Positions 1-6,015 of a DNA stretch of 6,734 nt are shown piece after piece. The stretch lies in assembly GCA_002423325.1 (NCBI GenBank), contig DIVQ01000039.1, forward strand, positions 1-6,734. Reading direction: 5' to 3'. The notes below the pieces were generated by a model that was not told the origin of the DNA, ran no database searches, and saw nothing but the letters and a program-made list of their open reading frames with translations. The number at the start of each line of letters is the position of its first letter. Position 1 is the first letter of the stretch. This DNA comes from Anaerolineales bacterium UBA6128. GTDB taxonomy: Bacteria > Chloroflexota > Anaerolineae > UBA1429. A program made the translations under genes and the position numbers.

Positions 1-740
1 GGGGTACGCTGGCCGTGTCGCCTGACTATGCCAGAGACCGCACACTGTTCTGGGGCGGCTGCGACTCGGGCAGTACGGGGATGGGCGTGTGGCGGTCTGA
101 GGATGGCGGGGACACCTGGCAGCCGGTCTGGTTCGGTCTGCGGCACCTGTGCGTGGAACGACTTGAACTATCGCCAGCCTACAGTGCTGATGGCGCCTTG
201 GCCGCTTACTGCCAGTACGCGGACCTGTCGGGCGGCGAATGGGGGCAGTCGGTCTGGGTTTCGCGAGACCGGGGCGAGACCTGGTCGTTGGCCGGGAGCA
301 CTGCGGACCTCTATGTGCAGCCGCTGCCTCGGGCGGAGGCGCTGTTCGGCGTGCCGATGAGGGAGTCTCCGGTGTCTCCGGGTATGGGGTGGGCCGGTGT
401 GGGCACAGGCACGGGCGACGCGTATCGCGAGACGTTGTCTTTTTCCGAGGGCGAGTTCTTTGTGGCTCAAGCCCTCTCGTCTGCCTATCCGGAGGATCAG
501 GCCCTGTTCGTGCTTAGCACGCAGCACCTGTATCGGTCGGAGGATGATGGCCTGACTTGGAAGATGGCGCGCTCTCACACAGTGGACGTCAAGGCCAGCG
601 ACGCGCGATTCGCGGTGCTGGCAGCGACGGTCGGCGCGGGTGGCGAGACCGAAGTCGTGTTGCTGGACGAGGCGGGTGGACTGTACTGGGTTACCCAGGG
701 CAGCGTGCGTTGGGAGCCGACGGGTCAGTCTGTGCGGTGA
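1..740 (+). CDS. BNR/Asp-box beta-propeller protein, 3' part (5' end outside window)
   Basis: The reading frame is open from the first base (first whole codon at 3). The GTG at 15 lies inside a repeat element (…LAVSPDYARD…), so it is probably not the true start. The ~245 visible residues contain three Asp-boxes of the form SxDxGxTW: SEDGGDTW (96-119), SRDRGETW (261-284) and SEDDGLTW (537-560). Each repeat unit also has an 'S[PS]xYxxDxxL' element, starting near 18, 171 and 477. Known of the family: Asp-boxes mark beta-hairpin turns in sialidase/BNR, VPS10 and YCF48-like propellers, and such proteins are usually secreted or surface-exposed. Inferred: this is the last few blades of an exported propeller. 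The signal peptide would lie upstream and cannot be seen. I see no sialidase catalytic residues, so an enzyme activity should not be assumed. The gene ends 27 bp before the next one, on the same strand. Confidence 0.8.
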   Translation, partial: GTLAVSPDYARDRTLFWGGCDSGSTGMGVWRSEDGGDTWQPVWFGLRHLCVERLELSPAYSADGALAAYCQYADLSGGEWGQSVWVSRDRGETWSLAGSTADLYVQPLPRAEALFGVPMRESPVSPGMGWAGVGTGTGDAYRETLSFSEGEFFVAQALSSAYPEDQALFVLSTQHLYRSEDDGLTWKMARSHTVDVKASDARFAVLAATVGAGGETEVVLLDEAGGLYWVTQGSVRWEPTGQSVR

Positions 741-755
741 GCCGCCGACAGCATT

Positions 756-763
756 GGAGGTGA
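756..763 (+). promoter_or_regulatory. Strong Shine-Dalgarno site for the enolase-family gene
   Basis: GGAGGTGA is a full 8-base complement of the usual 16S rRNA 3' tail. It lies 4 nt before the GTG at 768 (7 nt counted from the GGAGG core). This fixes the GTG as the start. It is the strongest ribosome-binding site in the window. Confidence 0.8.
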
Positions 764-767
764 ACAG

Positions 768-2192
768 GTGCGGTCAACGGATGTGCGCGTGGTTGGAGCG
801 TCGCTGTATCTGATTCCAGTGCAGACGCGCGTGCCGCTCAAGTTCGGGCACGAGACACTTACTTCGGCGATTTGCGCGCGCGTGCGCGTGCGCGTGCGCG
901 ACCGCAAGGGCAGGGTCGCCGAGGGCTGGGGCGAGACGCCGCTCAGCGCTCAATGGGTCTGGCCCAGCAGCCTGCCCGAAAGCGAGCGGCGGGCCGAGTT
1001 ACAGGGGCTGTGTCGCAAGTTGGCGGGGGCGTGGGCGGAGTATGATGTCAGCGGGCATCCGGTCGAGGTGGGCTATCGCTTTCAGAAGGACGTTCTGCCG
1101 GACCTGCTGAGCGAGGTGAACGGAGAGCGCCAGAGGCTGCGGGGGCCCGACGCGGAGCCGATGCCCTGGTTGGCTGCGCTGGTCTGCTGTTCACCGTTCG
1201 ACATTGCGCTGCACGATGCCTACGGAGTGTTGCACGAACGCCCGATCTATGCGCTGTATGACGCTGACTGGATGAGCGCGGACCTGGCCAGCTACCTCGC
1301 GCCCGCTGCAGGATCGGACGTCTCATTTGATGGACGGTTTCCGGCTGACTATCTTGCGGCGCCGCGCGTCGGTAGCCTGCCCGCGTGGCATCTGGTGGGT
1401 GGGCTCGATCTCTTGAGTCGCGACGAACTGACCGGGCGCGAGCCTCAGGACGGCTATCCCGTGCTGCTTGCGGACTGGATCGCGCGTGATGGGCTGTTCT
1501 GCCTGAAGGTCAAGTTGCGTGGGAACGACGCGGCCTGGGACTACCAGCGCCTTGTCAGGGTTGGCGAGTTGGCTGTTGCGGGGGGCGCGCACTGGCTTTC
1601 CACTGATTTCAACTGCACGGTGACTGAGCCGGGCTATGTGAACGCCATTCTGGATCGACTGGTTGTCGAGCATCCGCGCATCTATGGCATGATTCTGTAC
1701 GTCGAGCAGCCCTTCCCGTATGATTTGGAGGCGCATCGCATCGACGTACACAGCGTTTCGGCGCGCAAGCCGCTGTTCATGGATGAGAGCGCGCATGACT
1801 GGACGCTGGTGCGATTGGGGCGCGCGCTTGGCTGGACCGGTGTGGCGTTGAAAACCTGCAAGACGCAGACCGGCGCGTTGCTCAGCCTGTGCTGGGCCAA
1901 GGCGCACGGTATGACGCTGATGGTGCAGGATCTGACCAACCCCATGCTTGCACAGATCCCGCATGTGCTCCTGGCAGCACATGCCCAGACCATTATGGGA
2001 GTCGAGACGAACAGCATGCAGTTCTACCCCGAGGCTTCGCTCCCGGAAGAAGCGGTGCACCCGGGGCTGTATCGACGTCGTGCAGGGCGTCTGGATCTGA
2101 GCAGCATCCGCGGGCCGGGGTTTGGCTATCGGCTGGAAGAAATCGCCCGGGTGCTGCCGCCGGCGACGGTTGCGTGCGGCGAGGACGCTTGA
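768..2192 (+). CDS. Enolase-superfamily enzyme, mandelate racemase/muconate lactonizing type
   Basis: The 474-residue product starts at GTG. Its N-terminal capping domain begins around residues 7-60 (VPLKFGHET at 22-30 is the usual substrate-loop entry) and closes near 143-165 (SPFDIALHDAYG). The barrel shows K247-V-K249 at the second strand, metal ligands D280 (TDFN), E313 (YVEQP) and D339 (MDES), and the opposing lysine K362 (ALKTCK). The order and spacing fit the muconate-lactonizing subgroup, where lysines on both faces and a divalent metal abstract the proton alpha to a carboxylate. Known activities there are racemisation/epimerisation, cycloisomerisation and dehydration. Family members usually have 350-400 residues. 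The excess is mainly at about 60-140 and 168-245, where the chain lengthens before the KxK strand. The substrate is unknown. The gene opens a tight run with the URO-D-fold and aminotransferase genes, so a carbohydrate or acid intermediate is plausible. Confidence is high for the superfamily and low for any specific reaction. Confidence 0.88.
   Translation: MRSTDVRVVGASLYLIPVQTRVPLKFGHETLTSAICARVRVRVRDRKGRVAEGWGETPLSAQWVWPSSLPESERRAELQGLCRKLAGAWAEYDVSGHPVEVGYRFQKDVLPDLLSEVNGERQRLRGPDAEPMPWLAALVCCSPFDIALHDAYGVLHERPIYALYDADWMSADLASYLAPAAGSDVSFDGRFPADYLAAPRVGSLPAWHLVGGLDLLSRDELTGREPQDGYPVLLADWIARDGLFCLKVKLRGNDAAWDYQRLVRVGELAVAGGAHWLSTDFNCTVTEPGYVNAILDRLVVEHPRIYGMILYVEQPFPYDLEAHRIDVHSVSARKPLFMDESAHDWTLVRLGRALGWTGVALKTCKTQTGALLSLCWAKAHGMTLMVQDLTNPMLAQIPHVLLAAHAQTIMGVETNSMQFYPEASLPEEAVHPGLYRRRAGRLDLSSIRGPGFGYRLEEIARVLPPATVACGEDA
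873..900. repeat. 28-bp alternating pyrimidine-purine tract with three GTGCGC tandem copies
   Basis: Every step from 873 to 900 alternates pyrimidine and purine, mostly CG with three interspersed TG steps. Positions 882-899 are three exact copies of GTGCGC. The tract lies inside the enolase-family gene and in its reading frame. The hexamers encode Val-Arg pairs (residues 39-44), consistent with an alternating beta strand in the capping domain. Gain or loss of a unit would keep the frame. Such tracts can adopt Z-DNA under negative supercoiling, though nothing here shows that it does. Confidence 0.85.
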
Positions 2193-2208
2193 ACGCATAA
2201 ACACCAGT

Positions 2209-2214
2209 GGAGGG
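2209..2214 (+). promoter_or_regulatory. Shine-Dalgarno site for the first URO-D-fold gene
   Basis: GGAGGG ends 8 nt before the GTG at 2223 and supports that non-ATG start. It lies in the 30-bp gap after the enolase-family stop codon. Confidence 0.7.
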
Positions 2215-2222
2215 TCAGCAGA

Positions 2223-3449
2223 GTGATCGGTAATCAGGACATCGTAATCCTGCGCGACTGGGCCAGGCGCGTCGCCGAGGTTGCGAGCCTGTCCGTGATG
2301 GAGCAGCGTCGGCACATGTGGGTGCGTCACAACCGCATGGAGCGGGTGCGCCCCATGATCCTGGTCTTCCCGGAGGGTTCCTGGCGCGAGTTGCTGCCCG
2401 ACAGGACGCTGCGCTGCAGCGATGATTCCGCGCGTGCCATCGAGCGCGATCTGCGCATGCGGCTCTACAGCCATGAACACCTGCACGATGACAAGCCGGT
2501 GGAAGGTCGTTGGACCGTCGGCAAGGCGATCCACGTGTCTGGCTGGGGGCTGGAGCCGCGGCGCAATCTCAGCCCCGATCCCACCGGTGCGTGGGCCTTT
2601 GTGCCGGTCATTCACGAGCCCGGAGACCTGGACAAGCTGCGCTTTCCGGAGGTCACGCTGGACCCCGCCGAAACCGAGCGACGCCTGGATGAGGCGCACG
2701 CGCTGTTTGACGGCATCCTTGACGTGCAGGCCAAGGGGGTGGCGCACATCTCGTTTCACCTGATGAGCACCTACGTACACCTCAGGGGCCTCGAACAGGT
2801 GATGTGGGACATGTACGATGATCCGCGCATGTTGCATGCCGCGATGACCTTTCTGGAGGAGGGCAACCGCCGTCTGGTGCAACAGTACGTCGACCTGAAC
2901 CTGCTCAGCCTGAATAACGACGACACCTATCACTCGTCAGGCGGCGTGGGTTACTCCTCGGAACTTCCCGCGCCCGGATTCGATCCGAGCCGGGTGCGGC
3001 CGTGCGATATGTGGTCATCGGCGGAGGCGCAGGAGTTGGCGCAGGTCTCCCCGCAGATGCACGCCGAGTTCATTCTGCAGTATGAGAAGCGTCTGCTGGA
3101 ACCCTTCGGCCTGAACGGCTACGGCTGTTGCGAGGATTTGACTGACAAGCTTGCCGACGTGCTCTCAATCCCGCACATGCGCCGGGTGTCGATCGCGCCT
3201 TCGGCTGACGTCGACCGATGCGCGGAGAAGTTGGGCCGGCGCGCGATCTACTCCTGGAAGCCGCAGCCGTCGCACCTGGTTGGTGGTTTCGACGTCGATT
3301 TCGTGCGCAACTACATTCGGCATACACTGGAGGCCAGCCGGGGCTGCGTGGTAGAGATGGTGCTCAAGGACACGCACACATGCGAAGGCCACCCGGAACG
3401 CTTCACGATGTGGACCGATATCGCGCAGGAGCTTGCCCAACAGTACTAG
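2223..3449 (+). CDS. URO-D/methionine-synthase-fold protein with GCCED motif
   Basis: The 408-residue product starts at GTG. Its overall pattern is that of proteins annotated 'uroporphyrinogen decarboxylase/cobalamin-independent methionine synthase family'. There is an N-terminal helical segment ending in RPMILVFPEGSW (43-54), then LRGLEQVMWDMYDDPRML (187-204), which matches the family's 'G…dl..dPe' helix. GYGCCEDLTDKL follows at 299-310, at about the place where corrinoid-linked members such as MtaA carry the zinc-binding HxC motif. SIAPSADVDRCAEKLG (323-338) and SWKPQP (344-349) come next. Near the C-terminus KDTHTCEGHPERF (382-394) offers H385 and C387. Inferred: C302/C303, H385 and C387 may form a metal or thiol site. 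This is probably not the haem-pathway decarboxylase HemE, because it sits in a non-haem gene cluster and I do not see the HemE N-terminal signature. A methyltransferase or decarboxylase role on a small molecule is possible, but the substrate is unknown. Confidence 0.8.
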   Translation: MIGNQDIVILRDWARRVAEVASLSVMEQRRHMWVRHNRMERVRPMILVFPEGSWRELLPDRTLRCSDDSARAIERDLRMRLYSHEHLHDDKPVEGRWTVGKAIHVSGWGLEPRRNLSPDPTGAWAFVPVIHEPGDLDKLRFPEVTLDPAETERRLDEAHALFDGILDVQAKGVAHISFHLMSTYVHLRGLEQVMWDMYDDPRMLHAAMTFLEEGNRRLVQQYVDLNLLSLNNDDTYHSSGGVGYSSELPAPGFDPSRVRPCDMWSSAEAQELAQVSPQMHAEFILQYEKRLLEPFGLNGYGCCEDLTDKLADVLSIPHMRRVSIAPSADVDRCAEKLGRRAIYSWKPQPSHLVGGFDVDFVRNYIRHTLEASRGCVVEMVLKDTHTCEGHPERFTMWTDIAQELAQQY

Positions 3450-3490
3450 CAGTCTGGCCCGATGGTTTCATATCAACCTCATACTGACCG

Positions 3491-3496
3491 AAGGAG
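3491..3496 (+). promoter_or_regulatory. Shine-Dalgarno site deciding the aminotransferase start
   Basis: AAGGAG lies 10 nt before the ATG at 3507. The frame stays open up to an ATG at 3462, but that codon has no comparable upstream site. The 15 residues it would add (MVSYQPHTDRRSADE) also do not resemble the start of the family, whereas MSELAILGG does. Confidence 0.65.
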
Positions 3497-3506
3497 TGCA
3501 GACGAA

Positions 3507-4829
3507 ATGTCCGAACTGGCAATTCTGGGCGGGAGCAAGGCAGTTCAGAGCGACGAACGAGACCTTTTCACATGGCCGATTGTCACTCTTGAGGATGAAG
3601 AGGCCGTGCTCGACGTCATTCGGCGCGGGGCGATGTCCGGCACCGACGTGACCAAGCAGTTCGAGGCCGAGTTTGCGGCGTGGCAAGGGCGTCGCTACGC
3701 CCTGGGTTTCAGCACCGGCACGGCGGCATTGCAGTCTGCGATGTTCGCAGTGGGTGTTGGCGTCGGTGATGAGATCATCGCACCTAGTCTGACCTACTGG
3801 GCATCGGCGCTGCAGTGTTTTTCGCTCGGCGCCACGGTCGTGTTTGCCGAGGTGGACCCCGAAACGCTTTGTATCGACCCTGCCGACATCGAGCATCGTA
3901 TCACGCCGCACACCAAGTCGATCATGGTTGTGCACTATGTCGGGCATCCCGCCGACATGGATCCCATCATGGAGGTCGCTCGTCGACATAATATCGCAGT
4001 GATCGAGGATGTCTCGCACGCGCAGGGCGGGCTGTACAAGGGGAGCAAGGTGGGCACCTTTGGCCAGGTGGCGGCCATGTCGCTGATGAGCGGCAAATCG
4101 CTCCCGATCGGCGAGGCGGGCATTCTGGTGACCGACGACTTGGAGATCCACGAGCGGGCGATTGCCTTTGGACACTATGAACGCTACGGCGCTGGCATCC
4201 AAACGGAGGCGCTCAAGCCCTACGCGGGCCTGCCGCTGGGCGGCTACAAGTACCGGATGCACCAGTGCAGCTCGGCGATGGGACGCGTGCAGCTCAAGTA
4301 CTATGATCAGCGCGCGGCCGAGATTCGCGAGGCGATGAATCATTTCTGGGATTTGCTTGAGGGCGTGCCGGGCATCCGGCCACACCGCACGCCGCCTCGC
4401 GGCGACAGCAACATGTCTGGCTGGTACGCGGCTCGCGGCCTGTACCGGCCCGAAGAGCTCGGCGGGCTGTCGGTGACGCGCTTTGCGCAGGCCGTCGTCG
4501 CCGAAGGCAGCCAATGCAGCCCAGGCGCCAACCTCCCGTTGCACCTGCACCCGCTGTTCAACGAGTGCGACGTCTACGGCCATGGCAAGCCGACCCGTTT
4601 GGCCTTTGCGGACCGCGATCTGCGTCAGCCGCGGGGCAGCCTGCCAGTCACAGAAGGCCTGACGCGCCGCCTGTATTCCATCCCATGGTTCAAACGCAAC
4701 TATCGTGACTTGATCGCCGAGCACGCCCTGGCCTATCGCAAGGTCGCCGAAGGCTATCGCGACCTGCTGGCGGATGATCCGGGTGATCCGGAGGACCTCG
4801 GCGACTGGCACTTTTTCCAGGGGCGTTAG
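3507..4829 (+). CDS. DegT/DnrJ/EryC1/StrS-family PLP-dependent aminotransferase
   Basis: From the ATG at 3507 the product has 440 residues. Family hallmarks appear in order: the N-terminal AILGGSKAV; the phosphate-binding loop STGTAAL (69-75); PSLTYWASA (93-101); IEDVSHAQGG (166-175), where D168 should pair with the PLP ring nitrogen; and SLMSGKSLPIGEAG (192-205), where K197 is the expected Schiff-base lysine. FGHYERYG follows (221-228), and the C-terminal half has LPLHLHPLF. The lysine is present rather than replaced by His as in ColD-like dehydratases, so transamination of a keto-sugar or ketocyclitol, usually with glutamate or glutamine as donor, is the likeliest chemistry. Most family members have 360-410 residues. 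The extra length is mostly C-terminal and ends in an acidic, low-complexity DDPGDPEDLGD. The enzyme is expected to be cytoplasmic and dimeric. It sits between the two URO-D-fold genes, which suggests a shared pathway. The substrate cannot be assigned. Confidence 0.92.
   Translation: MSELAILGGSKAVQSDERDLFTWPIVTLEDEEAVLDVIRRGAMSGTDVTKQFEAEFAAWQGRRYALGFSTGTAALQSAMFAVGVGVGDEIIAPSLTYWASALQCFSLGATVVFAEVDPETLCIDPADIEHRITPHTKSIMVVHYVGHPADMDPIMEVARRHNIAVIEDVSHAQGGLYKGSKVGTFGQVAAMSLMSGKSLPIGEAGILVTDDLEIHERAIAFGHYERYGAGIQTEALKPYAGLPLGGYKYRMHQCSSAMGRVQLKYYDQRAAEIREAMNHFWDLLEGVPGIRPHRTPPRGDSNMSGWYAARGLYRPEELGGLSVTRFAQAVVAEGSQCSPGANLPLHLHPLFNECDVYGHGKPTRLAFADRDLRQPRGSLPVTEGLTRRLYSIPWFKRNYRDLIAEHALAYRKVAEGYRDLLADDPGDPEDLGDWHFFQGR
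4775..4792 (+). repeat. Two 9-bp tandem near-identical units in the aminotransferase 3' end
   Basis: TGATCCGGG is followed directly by TGATCCGGA, which differs only in the last base. The repeat encodes part of the acidic Asp/Pro/Gly tail of the aminotransferase. It is probably a small in-frame duplication with no regulatory meaning. Confidence 0.6.
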
Positions 4830-4887
4830 CGGTTAGTGGGTGCGCGCGTGGCAAGCGAATGTGAGAACGACTGCAGACAGGGAGATC

Positions 4888-4892
4888 GGAGA
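4888..4892 (+). promoter_or_regulatory. Likely Shine-Dalgarno site for the second URO-D-fold gene
   Basis: GGAGA lies 5 nt before the ATG at 4898. A second candidate, AGGGAGA (4879-4885), lies 12 nt away. Both are in the 68-bp gap after the aminotransferase, where I see no hairpin or T-run and no convincing promoter. Confidence 0.5.
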
Positions 4893-4897
4893 CAGCC

Positions 4898-5986
4898 ATG
4901 ACAACGACGCGCAAAGCTCCCAGGCGGCGCCACGAAGTGCCGTTTTCCTGGAATATCGGCTGTGGGATGCCGGTCTATGCCACGCTCGCGGGCGTGCGTT
5001 ACGATCGGACGTTCCGCGAACTCGACGCGATTACGGAGGCCTATAACGTGGGCCGCCCACTCGCCGAAGAGCTCTTTGGCCCCGACGTACGCTATGTGGG
5101 CCCGGGCTGGTCGGGGATCAGCTATGGGCACATCAACTGCCTGGGCGCTCCACTCGTCTTTCCGGTGGACAGTGAGGTGGCGCATCGACCAGTTTACGGC
5201 TCGCTGAAGGAGGGCATTGCGGCGCTGGAACAACCGGTAGACTGGGCCAGCGCCGGGCTGATGCCCTACTATATGGGGCTGTGGCGCGATCTGCAGAGGG
5301 CGTTTCCGGACGTGGAGATCGCGTTTCCCGGGTTCGGCGTGGAAGGGCCCATCACAACAGCCTGGGAGTTGCGGGGCCACGGCTTTTTCGAGGATGTGAT
5401 GGCTGAGCCGGAGCTCTGCTCGACCTACCTGTCATTGGTGACTGAGAGCATCATTGACCACCGCAAGTGGCTGCGGCGCCTCAACGGCCAGCCCGACTAT
5501 GACGATCGGACGATCGGGCTGGCGGATGACGTGGCTGCGATGCTGTCGCCGCGCATGTGGCCCACGATGGTGCTCCCATACCTGGAGCGTTTCTACGCGG
5601 CGCAGACCAGCGGGTGGCGCAACGCGCACATCGAGGATATGACGGTCGATCATCTGCCCTACCTCGACGTGCTGCGGATCAACTCGTACGATGTCTCGGT
5701 GTCGCCGCGGATCAAGGCGACGGACGTACGCGATCGCTGCAGTGTGCCGTTTGTCTGGCGGCTGAACGAGATGCAGGCGCGCGACATGAGCGCAGAAGAA
5801 ATCCGCAGGTATGCGGTGAGCGCCGTAGCCGACGGCGCCTCGGGGCTGACCTGCAGCCTGTACCGCGCAATGGTCAGCCCCGATATGGTGGCCAAGGTTC
5901 GGTCGTTCATCGATGACTGCAAGTGCATCGCCACACTGCTGGCGGAGGGCTGTCCGCGCGAGCGCCTGGCCGACGAGACGCTGTAG
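4898..5986 (+). CDS. Second URO-D-fold protein, divergent subfamily
   Basis: The 362-residue product starts at ATG and has the URO-D-family length. Family-like stretches are GVEGPITTAWELRGHGFFED (147-166) followed by VMAEPEL (167-173), GLADDVAAMLSP (207-218), the VLPYLERFY helix (225-233), and AHIEDMTVDHLPYL (243-256). The last lies where zinc-dependent methyltransferase members have HxC; here it reads H244-I-E246, so Glu replaces the cysteine ligand. SYDVSVSPRIK (263-273) and SAVADGASGLT (308-318) continue the barrel. The N-terminal NIGCGMPVYATLAG (19-32) differs from HemE. I see little direct resemblance to the URO-D-fold protein encoded at 2223-3449, so the two are probably distant paralogues from different subfamilies rather than a recent duplication. 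The role is inferred only from the fold: decarboxylation or methyl transfer on an unknown small molecule. This is the last gene of the + strand run. Confidence 0.78.
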   Translation: MTTTRKAPRRRHEVPFSWNIGCGMPVYATLAGVRYDRTFRELDAITEAYNVGRPLAEELFGPDVRYVGPGWSGISYGHINCLGAPLVFPVDSEVAHRPVYGSLKEGIAALEQPVDWASAGLMPYYMGLWRDLQRAFPDVEIAFPGFGVEGPITTAWELRGHGFFEDVMAEPELCSTYLSLVTESIIDHRKWLRRLNGQPDYDDRTIGLADDVAAMLSPRMWPTMVLPYLERFYAAQTSGWRNAHIEDMTVDHLPYLDVLRINSYDVSVSPRIKATDVRDRCSVPFVWRLNEMQARDMSAEEIRRYAVSAVADGASGLTCSLYRAMVSPDMVAKVRSFIDDCKCIATLLAEGCPRERLADETL

Positions 5987-6012
5987 GCCGCCCGAAGAAC
6001 CCGGCGCGGCCT
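5985..6012. terminator. Possible shared hairpin between convergent genes
   Basis: AGGCCGC (5985-5991) and GCGGCCT (6006-6012) are perfect inverted repeats of 7 bp around a 14-nt loop. They overlap the stop codon of the second URO-D-fold gene and nearly fill the 29-bp gap to the convergent - strand gene. The stem is very GC-rich, but there is no clear T-run on either side. It is therefore at best a weak or non-canonical bidirectional terminator, and in GC-rich DNA it may be chance. Confidence 0.35.
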
Positions 6013-6015
6013 CGT

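Noticed and set aside
15..17. GTG as the true start of the propeller gene
   Set aside because: The codon is the Val of an 'LAVSPDYARD' repeat element, and the frame is open to base 1. The gene is therefore cut by the window edge.
1323..2933. 536-codon open frame on the - strand
   Set aside because: It runs antisense across the enolase-family gene and the first URO-D-fold gene, both with clear family motifs. Its product is a His/Gln/Arg-rich sequence with no recognisable domain. Long antisense open frames are expected in GC-rich genes.
2223..3449. Haem-pathway uroporphyrinogen decarboxylase (hemE)
   Set aside because: Only the general fold pattern matches. The HemE N-terminal substrate-binding signature is not seen and no haem genes are nearby. 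The same applies to the gene at 4898-5986.
3462..3506. Upstream ATG giving a 455-residue aminotransferase
   Set aside because: There is no Shine-Dalgarno site at a useful distance, and the added residues do not fit the family's N-terminus. The ATG at 3507 has AAGGAG upstream.
3450..3506. Promoter or terminator in the gap before the aminotransferase
   Set aside because: It has a locally AT-richer stretch (TTTCATATCAA) but no convincing -35/-10 pair, and no hairpin with a T-run.
3468..4811. 447-codon open frame on the - strand
   Set aside because: It is almost exactly antisense to the aminotransferase, whose PLP-binding motifs are plain. The antisense product shows no motif.
4826..5380. 184-codon open frame on the - strand
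   Set aside because: It is antisense to the second URO-D-fold gene and has no recognisable motif. It is a shadow frame.
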